Assembly: GCA_016800925.1 (NCBI GenBank)
Contig: JABCPU010000017.1
Coordinates: forward strand, 124,001 to 188,000
Length of the DNA stretch: 64,000 nucleotides
Reading direction: 5' to 3'
From: Suillus spraguei
Taxonomy: Eukaryota > Basidiomycota > Agaricomycetes > Boletales > Suillaceae
Notes under the pieces: model-generated
Told to the model about the DNA's origin: nothing
The model's input: the letters and a program-made list of their open reading frames with translations, nothing else
Databases searched by the model: none
Shown here: positions 36,051 to 47,690 of the stretch, one piece after another
Layout of the letters: every line of letters starts with the position of its first letter
How positions within the stretch are numbered: position 1 is the first letter of the stretch
Program-made: the position numbers and the translations under genes

Positions 36051-36900
36051 ATGAAATTGATCCATGCACTTTTCGCCCATTCGTAGACCATTATCAAATA
36101 CTCATGTATCAAGCTCAAGACGTTATGCAGTGCATCAAATATAAATATTGTCGAACTAAGCCGGTATTTTACGCCTTAATTTCTTGCAGATCGTTTCCTC
36201 ATGCTGCCTGGACCTGGCAAGAATAACCGGCCGAGTCGCTTAAACCCTGGGGCCATTTTCCCTTTAAAACGCCTGAGCTTGTTGCATTTTTCCAGCAGCC
36301 TTTCACAAATACCAGCTAGAATTGGGTGGAACCAGCTTTAATCGCGCGCCTCAGAAGTGCCTAAATGTGTTCATTAATCTGCGACGTGGCCAATCCCCAA
36401 GGTTTCGGTCATTTGACCGATGATCGAATATTCATGTATCAAGCTCAAGACAGCTGGAGACCCTAGCTAGTATTCGCTTGTTCTGGATGCTCTTCATGCT
36501 GCCTGGTTTTCAGGTCCAATAGCCGCTCCAGATAGTTTAAACTCCGGGCTCCCTGTTTGAAGGAGTTGAGTTGTCTATGCTTGGTATGAACGATGCTCAT
36601 AACTCATGACGCCATTATTCAGGCCTGCGGCACCTGCAGTTTGAACAGTATAGCTTCTACGTTATCATGGTGTTCAACTTGGATGTCAGATGCTCATCTT
36701 AGCTGTGACAATGTGAGGTCATGTCAACATCTCTTCAATTTTCAGCACAGCAATTATTCAAACAGCTGTAACATCGTCTTTCCAGTTTCACGGCGCGGTA
36801 CTTCTCAGTGAAGGAAGGGGTCTAAAGACCCAAAGTGCACAGTCAAGCGAGACCTGCAAGAGCTCAGTCATGTGATTGCCCGCTAAGACGAGTGGAGGCA
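36051..36900. other. spacer of the inverted repeat, left part
   Basis: No gene seen. It contains an internal partial duplication: about 36,080-36,250 and 36,410-36,560 share ATTCATGTATCAAGCTCAAGAC, TCATGCTGCCTGG and neighbours. About 36,330-36,750 resembles 53,360-53,660, and the end resembles the 740-890 repeat family. Confidence 0.5.
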
Positions 36901-37743
36901 AGACAAGGGTGACGACGAACACAGAGAGCAGATCACAAGGGCATCCCGGGCAATGAAGCAGCGGACGAGCAGGCGAAAGAGGCAGCGAGAGGGAAATCAT
37001 CGGGAACGAACGAACTTCCGAAATCCTTGCTAACAAACACGGCGAAACCAAGGAACTGCCACGTAGTAAGTCAGCGATCAAACAGACATACCACGCAGAA
37101 TAAAGGACGAGGCGACGGAAATAGCAAACAACTCACCAAGTTCACCGCCCTGCGCACCATAGACCAGTCAGCTCCTTCCAACAAATCGCCGCAAAAACCG
37201 CATCGTTACCGAGGAAGCACAGCTCGCTTCTCTTTCAGCTCAGAACGGTCATATAGCGCTGAACAAACACCTACACGGATATCGAAGAGCCAATCAGCCA
37301 AGTGCGAAAACTGCAACGCGCACGAGGAAACAGTACATCATTTCTACTAGTATGCCCACCTTCACCAGACAGAGAGACGCCATGCGTCTCGAAGTAGGCC
37401 CGCGCAAATACAATATCAAGCACTTGCTCAACGATACTCAAGGAATGAGAGCGACCCTGAAATACATCGCACGTACAAGACGCTTCGAGCAGACTTTCGG
37501 AGATGTTACCCCCCCCCCAAGGAAAAGAGGAAAGGAGAATAATAGAACCAAACCAAACCCAACATAACCGCTTGCCTCCTCACAGGCATCACAGTTCCGC
37601 CCACGCCGGAACCATTGTCAAGACGCTACAAGACAAGATATATAGAGTAAATACCAAGTACATACATGTAGGAGATGTCCAACATAGGGCTTAGCCCAAC
37701 GGACAATAAACAAGGATTAAAATAAAAAATAAAAAATAAAAAA
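36900..37743 (+). mobile_element. 3' end of a LINE (RNase H end, zinc knuckle, A-rich tail)
   Basis: The plus strand starts inside an RNase H domain (HKGIPGNEAADEQAKEAARG at about 36,931). Then comes a frame-shifted stretch and the zinc-knuckle region RISKSQSAKCENCNAHEETV, which matches RIAKSETATCQQCNEGNESV of the LINE at 16 kb. The sequence FEQTFGDV follows, then an A-rich tail of AAAAAAT repeats at 37,715-37,745. Stops and shifts show it is dead. The 5' end is blurred (36,830-36,940) and I find no target-site duplication. The tail abuts the inner end of the right arm of the inverted repeat. Confidence 0.8.
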
Positions 37744-37744
37744 T

Positions 37745-40597
37745 CAATTCATTTTGGGTTTGTAAGTCGCTGTCCCAATATGTCGATATTATATTTGTAA
37801 AGACGGGCCTAGGACAACACGCTTTACTTCAAATGCCCTCTACAGGCGTCAGGTTTACGACGCCTGATAAGACGCGCTCTGTACGTACCAATTCAACAAG
37901 CGCCTGACTTTTCCTTGCTATGCACACTCTAGTTTCTATCCGAGGTCTACTAGCTTTAATACCGCGTCTACTAGGATTTTCTAGTATCTGAACAGCCCAC
38001 TATTTCTCGCCGTCCTCTCTCTCCTTACCTGCCTCTACTCTTTCCCCTCATCCGACTCTGTTCTCTCTTCAACATCTTGTCTCCACCTGCCTTTCTCGAA
38101 ATTATCGGATTCTTCCTAAAATTTAACCATTACTGTCATTCCCTTCTCCATACTCATGAATATAATTTCGTCGAGTATAAGGTGTCAAGATACTACTTCG
38201 TATAGGTGAATGTCTTGGCGGATGAATAGGGAAGGGTCCTGTTTGAATGTGAAGTATAAGAGAGCATGGAAGGTTGAGTCGTGGTGGCGCCAGAAGACAA
38301 GTGCATTGGTGGGTAGTTTAATCAACTTGCAAATTTTGTGGTTGCAGAGTCGTGTGCACCGCCGCACATAATGAAACGGGCGCGCGTCAAACGGACATGT
38401 GATTTCTCCTAGTTCCAAAATTCATCTATCATGCAAGGTGTCCCCCAAGCGATTGCATAGTCCATGCAAGAATGTACAGCTTTGGGATGCTCCTTCGTTG
38501 GGTTCCGTGTAGATGCACAGCTTGCCATGCAAGCACACGAGAACTTACTATAGCCAGTGTGTCGCATTCCTGATATTCATCCCCACTTACATTCATACAA
38601 GGATATTGTCCACAAACAGGCTCCGAGTCGAGTCAGTCCCCTCTTGGCTCCATGGACGTATACTCTGGCATTAGTAGCAATAGACATAAATGTACTGATC
38701 AGCACGGACTCAATATCAATCGCGCGTCCAATCTCGTTCCTTCCACGATCTCACCATTAAAATTGAAAACTCTCACCTGGTCATGCCTACGACGATGGCA
38801 CCTCAAAGCATTACACTCAGAGGTACAAATCACATAGTGAATCAAGAGATTGGTTGAAGGTTACGACGACGAAGACCTCTGAAAATCTGTTTGACTTCGG
38901 CATCAAGCGATTCGACATCCATGTCAGTCTTTACTCAACTCTCCACATCAAGTTGGCCTCCGTCAGTGTACATATCTCTGGCACTGATCCTCGTGTTCAC
39001 TCAATACTATTACATAACAAAGCCCTTGAGGAGATGTGGTTGATTCAAGAACAATGCATTTACGCACTACATGACCACATTCACCAGTAACCTCCACAAA
39101 ACCACTCTGTACGACGTCCACAAGCGTCTGTCCACCGCAAGTCACAATGGCACGACCACCACTGAGAATTGCTTATATACCTACCCCAATACCTACCCAG
39201 CACCATCATCACCCCAAGTTGAATCCCATATTCACCTCACAGAATCCAGTATCGCTCACTCATATTTTTCTATAACCAATCATGCCTAAGGTAGGTCCAA
39301 TGATGCGCATACTTGATGCACTAATTTGAAGGCTGACTCTTGAAATATCAATATTTAGATATACGTTTGTTCTGCTCAGGCTGGTTGCAGCCAAACTTTC
39401 AATATCCTCGCCGACTTAAAGTGTCATGAAGCCTCACATTCAATGGAGTTCGTATTTCTCTATGGTAGATAGTTGATCTTGCTTATGCTTATATTCACTC
39501 GGCAGTGCATACTTTTGCACAGGCTGGCCCGGGTGCAACTATGTGACTCTGTCGAAAAGAAGCTGGCTGGTCCATCAAGATCAACAGTACGTGGTCATTC
39601 ATCACTGGTGGATTGCATCTAACACGGTTTCATTTTAGCACGGGCGAGAAACCTCACAGCTGTCCTCATGATGATTGTGACTTCAGGGATCACAACCCTG
39701 CCACTGTATGGCGCCACCGGGTTAAAAAACATGGGCATGTTCCTATGAAGCAGTCAGACAAAACGCAGTCATCATCGCAGTCCCACCCCCTGGCACAGCC
39801 CCTGCTGTCTGGTTCATTCTACCAATACCAATACCAACAGCTGCGCATGCAACCGCAACCTATACCCATGCGACCCCACCCAATTCAATTCCAACCCCAG
39901 CCCATGCAATCCTACCCTACTCAATACCAACCCCAGCCCATGCAACCGCAACCTGTACCCATGCAATCCCACCCCACTCAATACCGACCTCCTCCACCTG
40001 TAGACTCCCAACCGTTAGGATTCTTGTACGGCTCAACAGATACTGGGGACGACTATACTATGTATACCGGACCGGCGAGGGCCCCCAATGGGTGGACTGA
40101 AGGATGCATGTGTCCTGAATTGATGCAGAGACGTCCATCGGAGATGCCGGGACATGATTATACACGTCATTAGTTTTGCATAATCTCAACACTTACGATC
40201 ATTTTGTGTTGCTCGTTTCTTGATTATGTTTTGTCTTCTTGAGTTTGGTTCGTTTGTGTCTGGACTCGGCACCCTTCCACTCGTTTATATCTTGTTTATT
40301 ACGCACTTTGCTATGTTTTGTGAAGGCCAACACACTCTTTATCAATGCAATACATTCTTTTATGATTGAATCGTGATGTCAACATTACTGGCACAATTAG
40401 GTCACGCACAGGCTCAGACTCCCTGCTTGCAAGATCTACCGAGTCACTCCTGTACAGCAATATTGTTGTTCACCTGCATCATGATCCCTTCCCCGCATAT
40501 GCTTAATATTTAATGTTCAACTTGAGCTTAAGTAGCTGCTACGAATGGCGAAATCAATTCATTTTGGGTTTGTAAGTTGCTGTCCCAATATGATATT
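37745..40597. repeat. right arm of the 2.85-kb inverted repeat
   Basis: Reverse complement of 33,206-36,050. It begins and ends with TCAATTCATTTTGGGTTTGT followed by AAGT[C/T]GCTGTCCCAATATG, so the arm is flanked by 40-bp direct repeats. The loop between the arms is about 1.7 kb. Confidence 0.9.
39282..40173 (+). CDS. C2H2 zinc-finger protein, right-arm copy
   Basis: Likely a DNA-binding protein. Proposed start ATG at 39282 (M-P-K), then an intron with GTAGGT at 39291 and TTTAG at 39358. Finger 1 is CSAQAGCSQTFN...H-EAS-H (C-x5-C-x12-H-x4-H). Finger 2 is CTGWPGCNYV...H-QDQ-H, followed by an intron 39587-39638 and the linker HTGEKP. Finger 3 is CPHDDCDF...H-RVKK-H. The tail is rich in Gln, Pro and Met with near-repeats of PQPMQ and PTQY, like a disordered activation region. 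The join between fingers 1 and 2 (39,466-39,507) cannot be put in phase with a canonical GT-AG intron, so a small lesion or an unusual splice may exist there. Arm inversion places this gene divergent from its mirror copy. Confidence 0.6.
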
Positions 40598-40823
40598 TAG
40601 AGTCGGCATCCTTCTGGCAGTATCATTTTTGCATATTTATTTCTTCTGTGAACTGGAGCTCCATTCTGACACACGTAGTTACAGTTCCATATCTTTTTCT
40701 CATCTTAATGTCTAGCAAAAAATGAGTTATGAAAATGAGGTCGTCAGATTTTGCAACTCTGGCCCAACGATAGTACTAACACTAATACAATTGATGCACC
40801 GAACTTCATGTAATTGCGAGACA

Positions 40824-42175
40824 CTAAGTAATCAATGAAGCGCCTATAAACAGCGCAGACATCATTGAGGACAGTTGATGCACCGGATCTCCATTGCTTT
40901 TGAGACTTCCGATATTGCCTCCTGCTGCCCTATCATATTTGTCCAAGATCTGTGCGAATATCTCGGACGCGCCACTCATGTAAAATTCGGGAGATGCCTG
41001 CATGTAATGCAATAAAATGAGGGTTAGGTAATGGTAGGTCTCGTGTAGGGCTATCGTGATTTCGGAAGGTGATGGTTTTACCGAGGAGATCGAGAGGGTG
41101 TATCCACGGCCCGCCCCCAACATCCTTGACTGTGTACTCGTTTTCTCGCTGAGGCGCTGATCAACATGAGGTATTACAAGGATGCAAGACTGCGGGCTCA
41201 CCTCCGTCGGCTCGAGGTATACTTTCAGCTTGTCAAAAATATCATGGATATCATGTTGAAGCATCATGCCATTTGAAGGGTCGTCCACAAGCCTTTCCAT
41301 GTTTTGAATCGTTTCTTCAGACATTCCTGAGTAATGCCGAATGATATTCCATGTTGCAGCCGCGGTATGTGCCTGCAGAATCCAACTTAAGGGTTGATAT
41401 TAATGATAACCTAGCAGAGACATCCTTACCCGGTCCATGGTAAAAACCCCGACAGCCTGTTTTAGGATGTGCGCTGCTTGTAAAGTTACCCAACCCTGCC
41501 TGAAACCGGCGGGTTTGTGTGCTCCATCCCAGACACCTGAAATAACGCATCTATAACCGTCTCGTCGATTAACCTGTTGGAAGTTAACGCCAAAGCCGCG
41601 TTTTAACTAGTAAGACGTGCATCGGTCCTGAATCTGCTACTCCGTTCCGGACTGGCACTTACGAGGCTGCCATAGGTGTCATCAATAGTCGGCGTGGCCT
41701 GACCAGAAATCAAGTCTGATGATTGGTGGGTTCCGGCTGTGACTATCAACAAAGAAATCGTGTTAGTGTCTGTGGCAGACATCTCGAAGTTCTAACTCAC
41801 ATGGCCATAACAGATACATGAACCAAGTCCTCGCGAGGTTGACTTGCTCGTGGATCTCATGACATGCGCAAATAGCACAGGCGGTATCGAACGCTCGGAG
41901 CTTTCGCCACCGGTCCTTTGAGCGTTCATCAGCATTGCGTCCAGGACCTTGGATGCGTCCACGTCGTGCACACTTGGTGGAGTTATGATCCATCTGTATT
42001 GACTCGTCGCTAGCTGCTCTATAATTTGTTGGGCCTGTCCCACGTAAGTCGCAGTGGATATGACAGCGTTTTGCATGGCCAAATACACATCCTCGTTGAA
42101 GCTAATGACAGATTCAGATTCGCTGATGGTCGCGCTCAAGTCGCTCAAGTCACTCGCGTTTCGTGAATAAGACAT
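40824..42175 (-). pseudogene. HNH-nuclease-like (PF13391-type) protein with frameshift
   Basis: It starts MSYSRNASDLSDLSATISES and continues to ITPPSVHDVDASKVLDAML. Near 41,885 the frame must shift by one base to continue into CAICACHEIHEQVNLARTWF, the expected sequence. Later exons read TPTIDDTYGSL, VNRRDGYRCVISGVWDGAHKP, then AGFRQGWVTLQAAHIL with the AxxH HNH core, and SNGMMLQHDIHDIFDKLKVY. These correspond to the C-V-x-T-G, AAHI and N-x-x-x-L-x-x-x-x-H-x-x-F-D features of fungal HNH-domain proteins of unknown role. Introns with GTGAGT (41,800), GTAAGT (about 41,664) and GTAAGG (about 41,432) are canonical. A single-base error in the assembly would make this gene intact. Confidence 0.65.
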
Positions 42176-42494
42176 GTGAGAGAAATGATATTCGTAGTAA
42201 GATGTTGGGGTGGTTGTACAACTACAGCTGTGTACACAGTACTACACGCGTCACTTGAATACATTAGGAAATAAAATAAATAAAGTAATTTGACCTTCTC
42301 GCGCAACATGTTGTTTGACAGCAGTAGCTGTAGGATAACCTGTTATGACAGAATTCAGGCAGTGCTTCGCAATTTAAATATTCTTGCGAAAGTGTGGAAT
42401 GCCCTTGAAGCTTGAAGCTTGAGCCCCAGTGAAAACCGGCCCTCACCACTAAACGACGCGCCCAACTTTGAGCGTCCCTAATTAATTAACACCG

Positions 42495-44165
42495 ATGCGA
42501 ACAACCATACTTCCTACGCCCATCGCTCGGGGGCATGTTTCCGTCCTTGATTCATATAACACAATTCGAGCATGTTTTGTGCAGATCCTGGCCATTACGA
42601 CAGCCTGGGATGCATGCATAGATGGGGACTTATCTGCCACCAAAAAACTGCTCACGCAAGAGATCAACGCAGATGCCAACAACTACATTTCCTATGCCCA
42701 TTGCTCATTCGTGATGGCCCGAAAACACAATCAGGCTGGGACTGCGCCTTTTAGGATGCAATTAAGGTGAAATTCACTGACCCATCACGGCCCCGTCATG
42801 AAAGGCTTACTCGACGGTGACATCACATGTGACATAGTCCATCAGTATTCAGCCTTCACTGATAGGTTACATCTCCAAGGGCATCGCCCTCTGCAGAGAA
42901 GCCCACATTTGGGACGCGAGGGCAGCATTTGACGTTGCATCCATGTACATGGACCAGGATTCAGAAATAGTACATTTTCTGCTGTTGATCGAGGTATATT
43001 ACATTTCCCTTAGACTCTTCGTTTCATCGCGTATTTCAGGCCATCGCCCTCTTCAATGCAGATAAACATGATGAGGCAAACCTGCTCCTCAAAGAACTTG
43101 CTGCCGGTTGTCCAAATGCCGATACTCTCGTGTGTCTTGTCGTGCAAGTAAGTATCATCCACGCTTGGTCATTAACACTCACCTTTGCAACTCGAACATT
43201 AGGCATATCTACCTGTTCAACTCGGAATCAAAGCCTGGGATGACACACGTCACGACGAAGCCACTGACTATTTCACTGTTGCTATTAACTCCAGCGTTTT
43301 ATCATCGAAGTCGGACATCAGTGAAATATACGAGGATTTGGTGGTGGTACGTCAACTCACAACCAAAACACTTTTCATAACCAAGTCCCTTGTCCAGCTC
43401 TTCGGCTGGGATCTCAAATCATTGTGGCTCACTGCACACCAGAAATGTTGTCATGCACTCCTTCAGGCAGGTAAACTCCAAGATGAAGATGTCGTGAAAA
43501 CATACCAACACATGATGGTTTTGAGTGATGAAATTACAAATGCCGACCGCCTTGACTGGTTCAACGGCAAGTCTAGAGCCCGTAATGGCGCACAGGCTTC
43601 AATCCTCACCTGCATTTCTCTCAGACTTCAAGCAAGAATGCAACATACTCTGGGCTATCAATGGAGATGCTGCTCTCGCTGCAAGCGATTATGACAGGGC
43701 TGTTGACCTATACTCGATGGCGATCGACCTGGATTCTACGTCCGATGTCGTCTTTGCAAATTGCAGCCAGGCAATGTTAAGTAAAATGCTATGGAAAGAT
43801 GCGCTCCTCAACGCGCGAAAGGTGCGATGGCATCTATGTTTCGTAGCCGATGTTGACTTTGGCGATGCATAGGTCACCAGACTCAATCCTTTGTCTCATG
43901 TTGGATACCGGTTGATACACGCAGCGCTGCATGGTGCGCAACGTCACGACGAAGCTATCGAGGCCTTCAAATCATGTGGTCCAAGCTGAACGATGATCCA
44001 GAAGCGCAGATATGAGGTAAGTCATGGAACACTCCTATATCGTCTCGAAGTGACCATCTTGTTCTGCAGAGAGCTGCGTCAGCGATATGTCTATCCATCC
44101 GAAGTAGAAGACGCTATTCAAAGAGCAGTTTGGATTGAACTCAGAAATGCTCCCCTTCGTCTGCT
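42495..44165 (+). pseudogene. TPR-type protein, truncated and frame-damaged
   Basis: The plus strand reads AWDACIDGDLSATKKLLTQE, NADANNYISYAHCSFVMARK, IALFNADKHDEANLLLKELA, LFGWDLKSLWLTAHQKCCHA, INGDAALAASDYDRAVDLYS and VDAIQRAVWIELRNAPLRLL-like segments in different frames across introns. Such tetratricopeptide helices form the N-terminal half of a common Agaricomycete family that, as I recall it, continues into a HET-type domain. A 5-base insertion and a TAG codon near 42,740-42,755 and a frame change near 43,970 break it. Homology stops abruptly after NAPLRLLNTST (about 44,165), where the C-terminal half should begin. The following 450 bases have no similarity to that half. Confidence 0.65.
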
Positions 44166-45059
44166 CAACACCTCTACTAGTTTTTGGTTTTGTCACGTTG
44201 TCAGATATCGTGGTTAGCCAACGGCGCAAGTACCTCGAGCAGATCACAGGATATCCGTTATCTGGCGGCAAGTCGGCTAAATTTTCAAAAAATGGAACAG
44301 TAAAGAACTCTAATACCTTTACAATTGTCCCCACAAGCTGATGATCATACGCACCACACAGAACAACACGGCCAGCTAGCCTTGTCTGTGAGTTTTGGTT
44401 CTGTATACCTTTAGGGAGGTCTGGCAGATTCACCGTCTTCGTTTCCACCATTGCCCGAGGCTTTACATCCGCCATCACATGGCATTGGATCCTGACCTGT
44501 GTAGATTTAGTTGTTCGAGACAGTTGAGCATTTATCCATATCTCGAATACTCAAACCATAATACTTACTCTCCAGTCTCAATACCCTATTCAGAAAAACC
44601 GATTCTTACTTGATAACGCTACGACCTTCGTTTTGGACCCACATGCTGCCATGCAAGACCGGCGCAAATCTATGCAGCTACGAATGATGCATACTACCGT
44701 TTATCTCTTTCCTATTGGTCTTTCCAGCAATCATTCTTTGTTTAGCTTTTCAAAAGGAAATTGGAACCAGTGCATATTCTGATTCTTGCCGCATATACTT
44801 TCATCGCCCTGCGTGTATCGCCCGAGCGTATTGCATAACGAGTTGACTGGATAACTGACGGCGCCTGCAGTAGCATCAACGTCGTTGTATAGGCATTAGT
44901 TCAATGTCCCTGAAAGTCACTGGACTCGGCACGCACTCTTCGTTACTACTTTAAGAACCGGTAGCTCGTTTACGTTCAGAAATTGGGCTAGCTCTCTATT
45001 CTTCATGTGCGGAACGCCTAGGTTGTCTTACATTCATGACGGTTCCGCTTGGTGCATCT
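44166..45059. other. gene-free stretch after the TPR relic
   Basis: No gene seen. About 44,815-45,060 is a dispersed repeat with relatives at 47,815-48,060 and, in part, at 10,650-10,800 and 30-180. Confidence 0.45.
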
Positions 45060-45243
45060 AGTACTTTCGATCATCTAGAGAATTCGTATCCCAATTTCCA
45101 TCTCTCATCACACACACTAAGTAACTGTTCAAACCTTGTGTCCTCCATGCTCTGAAGTGAATCACGCGAAGCACAATCCGAACCAAATGGCGGAGGCCTG
45201 GGTTTACAAGGGGAAGGAGATACCCAAGGCTTTGTATGGGTAA
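45060..45243 (+). pseudogene. 3' end fragment of a bestrophin-like gene
   Basis: The frame reads NPNQMAEAWVYKGKEIPKAL followed by Y-G-stop at 45,241-45,243, matching the C-terminus of the gene at 22,996-25,086 (NPDQMPEAWVHKGREEILNA). Nothing of the upstream exons remains except diverged DNA, so this is the left edge of the duplicated block. Confidence 0.75.
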
Positions 45244-46053
45244 GTCGTCCATAGTTATGTTAATGCCAGTGATAGATTTGTGTCTCCGCACTAGTAAGTC
45301 TCACCATCTAATAGGACCCTAGAATACCATCAAGTGATTTAGCAGAGAAGCCACGTCTGGAGATCAGTACTCCTTTATATTAGGTGTTAATAAATGTCCG
45401 ATCTTTGATAAAAAAAATGAAATGACAACCAAAGAACGTTGGGCGCATAGTGCATCACCGTCGTCAACCTGGATGTTACAGTTATCCGACAGAAAGTTGT
45501 GAAGGCTGCGTTGGATATGTTACACATGCCACCACAAACTCGAAGTACAATGACTTTATGATCATCAGCACTCGAAGCGACGATCAGTGATCTTCACAGC
45601 ATATATGTTGCGCGCAACCAGATCTAGAGACCTTTTGGTCGGAGTCTGAATCAAGTTGGGATGCCGGATGCCCAGTGCCAGCAACAGTGCGTCTATGTCA
45701 GTGGTACCTAACTCCAGCTTCAAGTCAACGACTTTGACGATCACCAATATTTTATTCACTAGTTTATCAGTCTGCCTAGCATGCTAAGGAAGCTGTGCGT
45801 TACATGCATTTCCTATAAGTTCTCCATCATGATAGTGGCCATAATCCCTCTAGCGAGAAACGGATTGGCAATACCAGCCTTGTAATTCCAAAGCCCAGAA
45901 CATGCCGATCAGTGATATCAACTCGGAACGTCTATGTACAGGAACTGTGTTAATACATCTAGAACGTTACTCTGGAGTCCTATTTTCGGACGGCATTTGA
46001 CCTGCATGCACAGCACATGATTGCGGGCTTGAAGGACCCTTAAATGCGGCTGT

Positions 46054-46060
46054 TATATAA
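46054..46060 (+). promoter_or_regulatory. TATA box of the second DUF6533-type gene
   Basis: TATATAA lies about 55 nt before the ATG, inside the 20-base block conserved with 25,961-25,980. Confidence 0.55.
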
Positions 46061-46114
46061 CAGATCACCCTCCATTCTCGACGTCCTTCTTCAGTTCAAT
46101 ATTGCCTTATCACG

Positions 46115-47690
46115 ATGTATACCACCGATCTGGAAGTGCAGCAAATGTGAGTAATAATGCACAGATTGACCATGTATCCTGAATATTTACAGGTTGTTCT
46201 GCATGTATGCCGTTCTAGTGGGAAATAGTAGTGCTTAGTTTTATTCTCGGTATCAGGATAATAACACATCATTCTGAATCTAGGTATATTGATATACGAC
46301 CACATGGTGACTCTACCAGAAGAAATCGCCTTTATTTGGCGTCGTCCGAAAGCACTGTCTGCAATATTATTTCTGCTCAATCGCTATGTCGCTCTCCTCA
46401 GCAATATCTGCGGCTTAGTTATGTATTTTGTGCCAGCTTCAGATGAGGTTCTATAATTTCATTATGCATGTACTCAGAGTTTGGGGTGCTCACATCTTAT
46501 TTCTGTAGAGGTTTGTTTCACTCTGGTTCTTGATTATATATTGTTTGCTCAGCAAAAAGTTAGTTGTTCGAAATATGCGCTATATAGACAACTAGTCATT
46601 TTCCTCCAAGCAACGATTATTTGCAGTAAGTAACAGTTAACTTCATTCCAAGAAAATCGCGTACTAAAAATTTCAGTCATAATGACCATTCGCACTTATG
46701 CTCTCTACGGCTGTAGCAAGCGCCTGCTTACTTGGATGGCAATTGTCATGATTGCTCTTGCGGCTTGTGTGCGTTTTTAAAAAATTATAGACTCTAGAGT
46801 TTACTGACTGTTTCTAGGCGGGCACTTTTGGACGATTTTCAGGCGATGTGAAAATCTTGTCAGAGTTTAGCTGCAATGAAACATTTTCAAAAGTGGCGTA
46901 TGTTATACTTATTCTCATTCTGTGCGCCTGCTCAAAGGCTGTTGCAGAGCTGCTCGTCAGTGAATTCTGAGTCACATTTGCATGCAACTTGATGTCGTGA
47001 CTCTATCTAATTACAGGAATTGGGCTGACATATATGGCGTCATTTGTCTTCGATTTATTCATCTTCGTCCTGACAGTGTACAAGACTTGCAAAACCGACA
47101 ATTTGCTGCGGCTATCTTTGGTTACCAGGAAAAATATCATTGGTACCATATTTCGTGATGGTAAATATTCCACCGTATCTGTTTTACGAATACTGACTCA
47201 ACTGAACGCAGGTGCGATGTTTTTCGGGTGAGGTTGCGAGTAATATCTTGATTTGGGTGATTCTGATCCGCATTCCTCTAGACTGATGACACTGTTCAAT
47301 ATCTTGAACTTTTTGATGTACTACGTGAGTCACCGCATGAATACTGATGGTGTCGCAAAACGCTCACAACTTAAATCAGTTTGGTTCAGTGAGCATACAA
47401 ACCCCACGACTTATATTTAGTTTGACTGTTTCCTGATGATTGGCAAAGGTTGGCCTTAGAGGCAGTCTTTCCACATTTACTGGTTGGTGAGTAGTTAATG
47501 AGATAAGCATCGACCGATCCTAAGCATGACTTTCAGCATGTCCGTTACTCTCATTTCTCGGCTCATGCTTAACCTGCACCAGACTGTCGACACTGGCATT
47601 TTATCCACTCCCGCCCAGGACGGCTGCAGCCTCCCTATCCTTAGCACTAGGGTCAGTGTAGAGTCTGCGATTTCCTCTCACTATTGGTAG
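46115..47690 (+). CDS. DUF6533-type multi-pass membrane protein, copy 2
   Basis: Same architecture as copy 1. First exons are 46115-46146, 46193-46227 and 46284-46447, giving MYTTDLEVQQ and then the signature ILIYDHMVTLPEEIAFIWRR and LLNRYVALLSN. Later blocks are CSKYALYRQLVIFLQATIIC, IMTIRTYALYGCSKRLLTWM, VAYVILILILCACSKAVAEL, RIGLTYMASFVFDLFIFVLT and MSVTLISRLMLNLHQTVDTG, ending in SSHYW. The base missing in copy 1 is present here, so this is the better copy. The join between exon 3 and the CSKYALYR exon (46,448-46,575) is out of phase for the obvious donor GTTCTA and acceptor GTTAG, as in copy 1. Expression data would be needed to know whether a non-canonical site is used. Function unknown; probably seven membrane segments. 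Confidence 0.65.

Noticed and set aside
33206..40597. Terminal inverted repeats of a DNA transposon
   Set aside because: The arms contain a host-type zinc-finger gene, no transposase is seen in the spacer, and the spacer holds a LINE fragment; an inverted duplication fits better.
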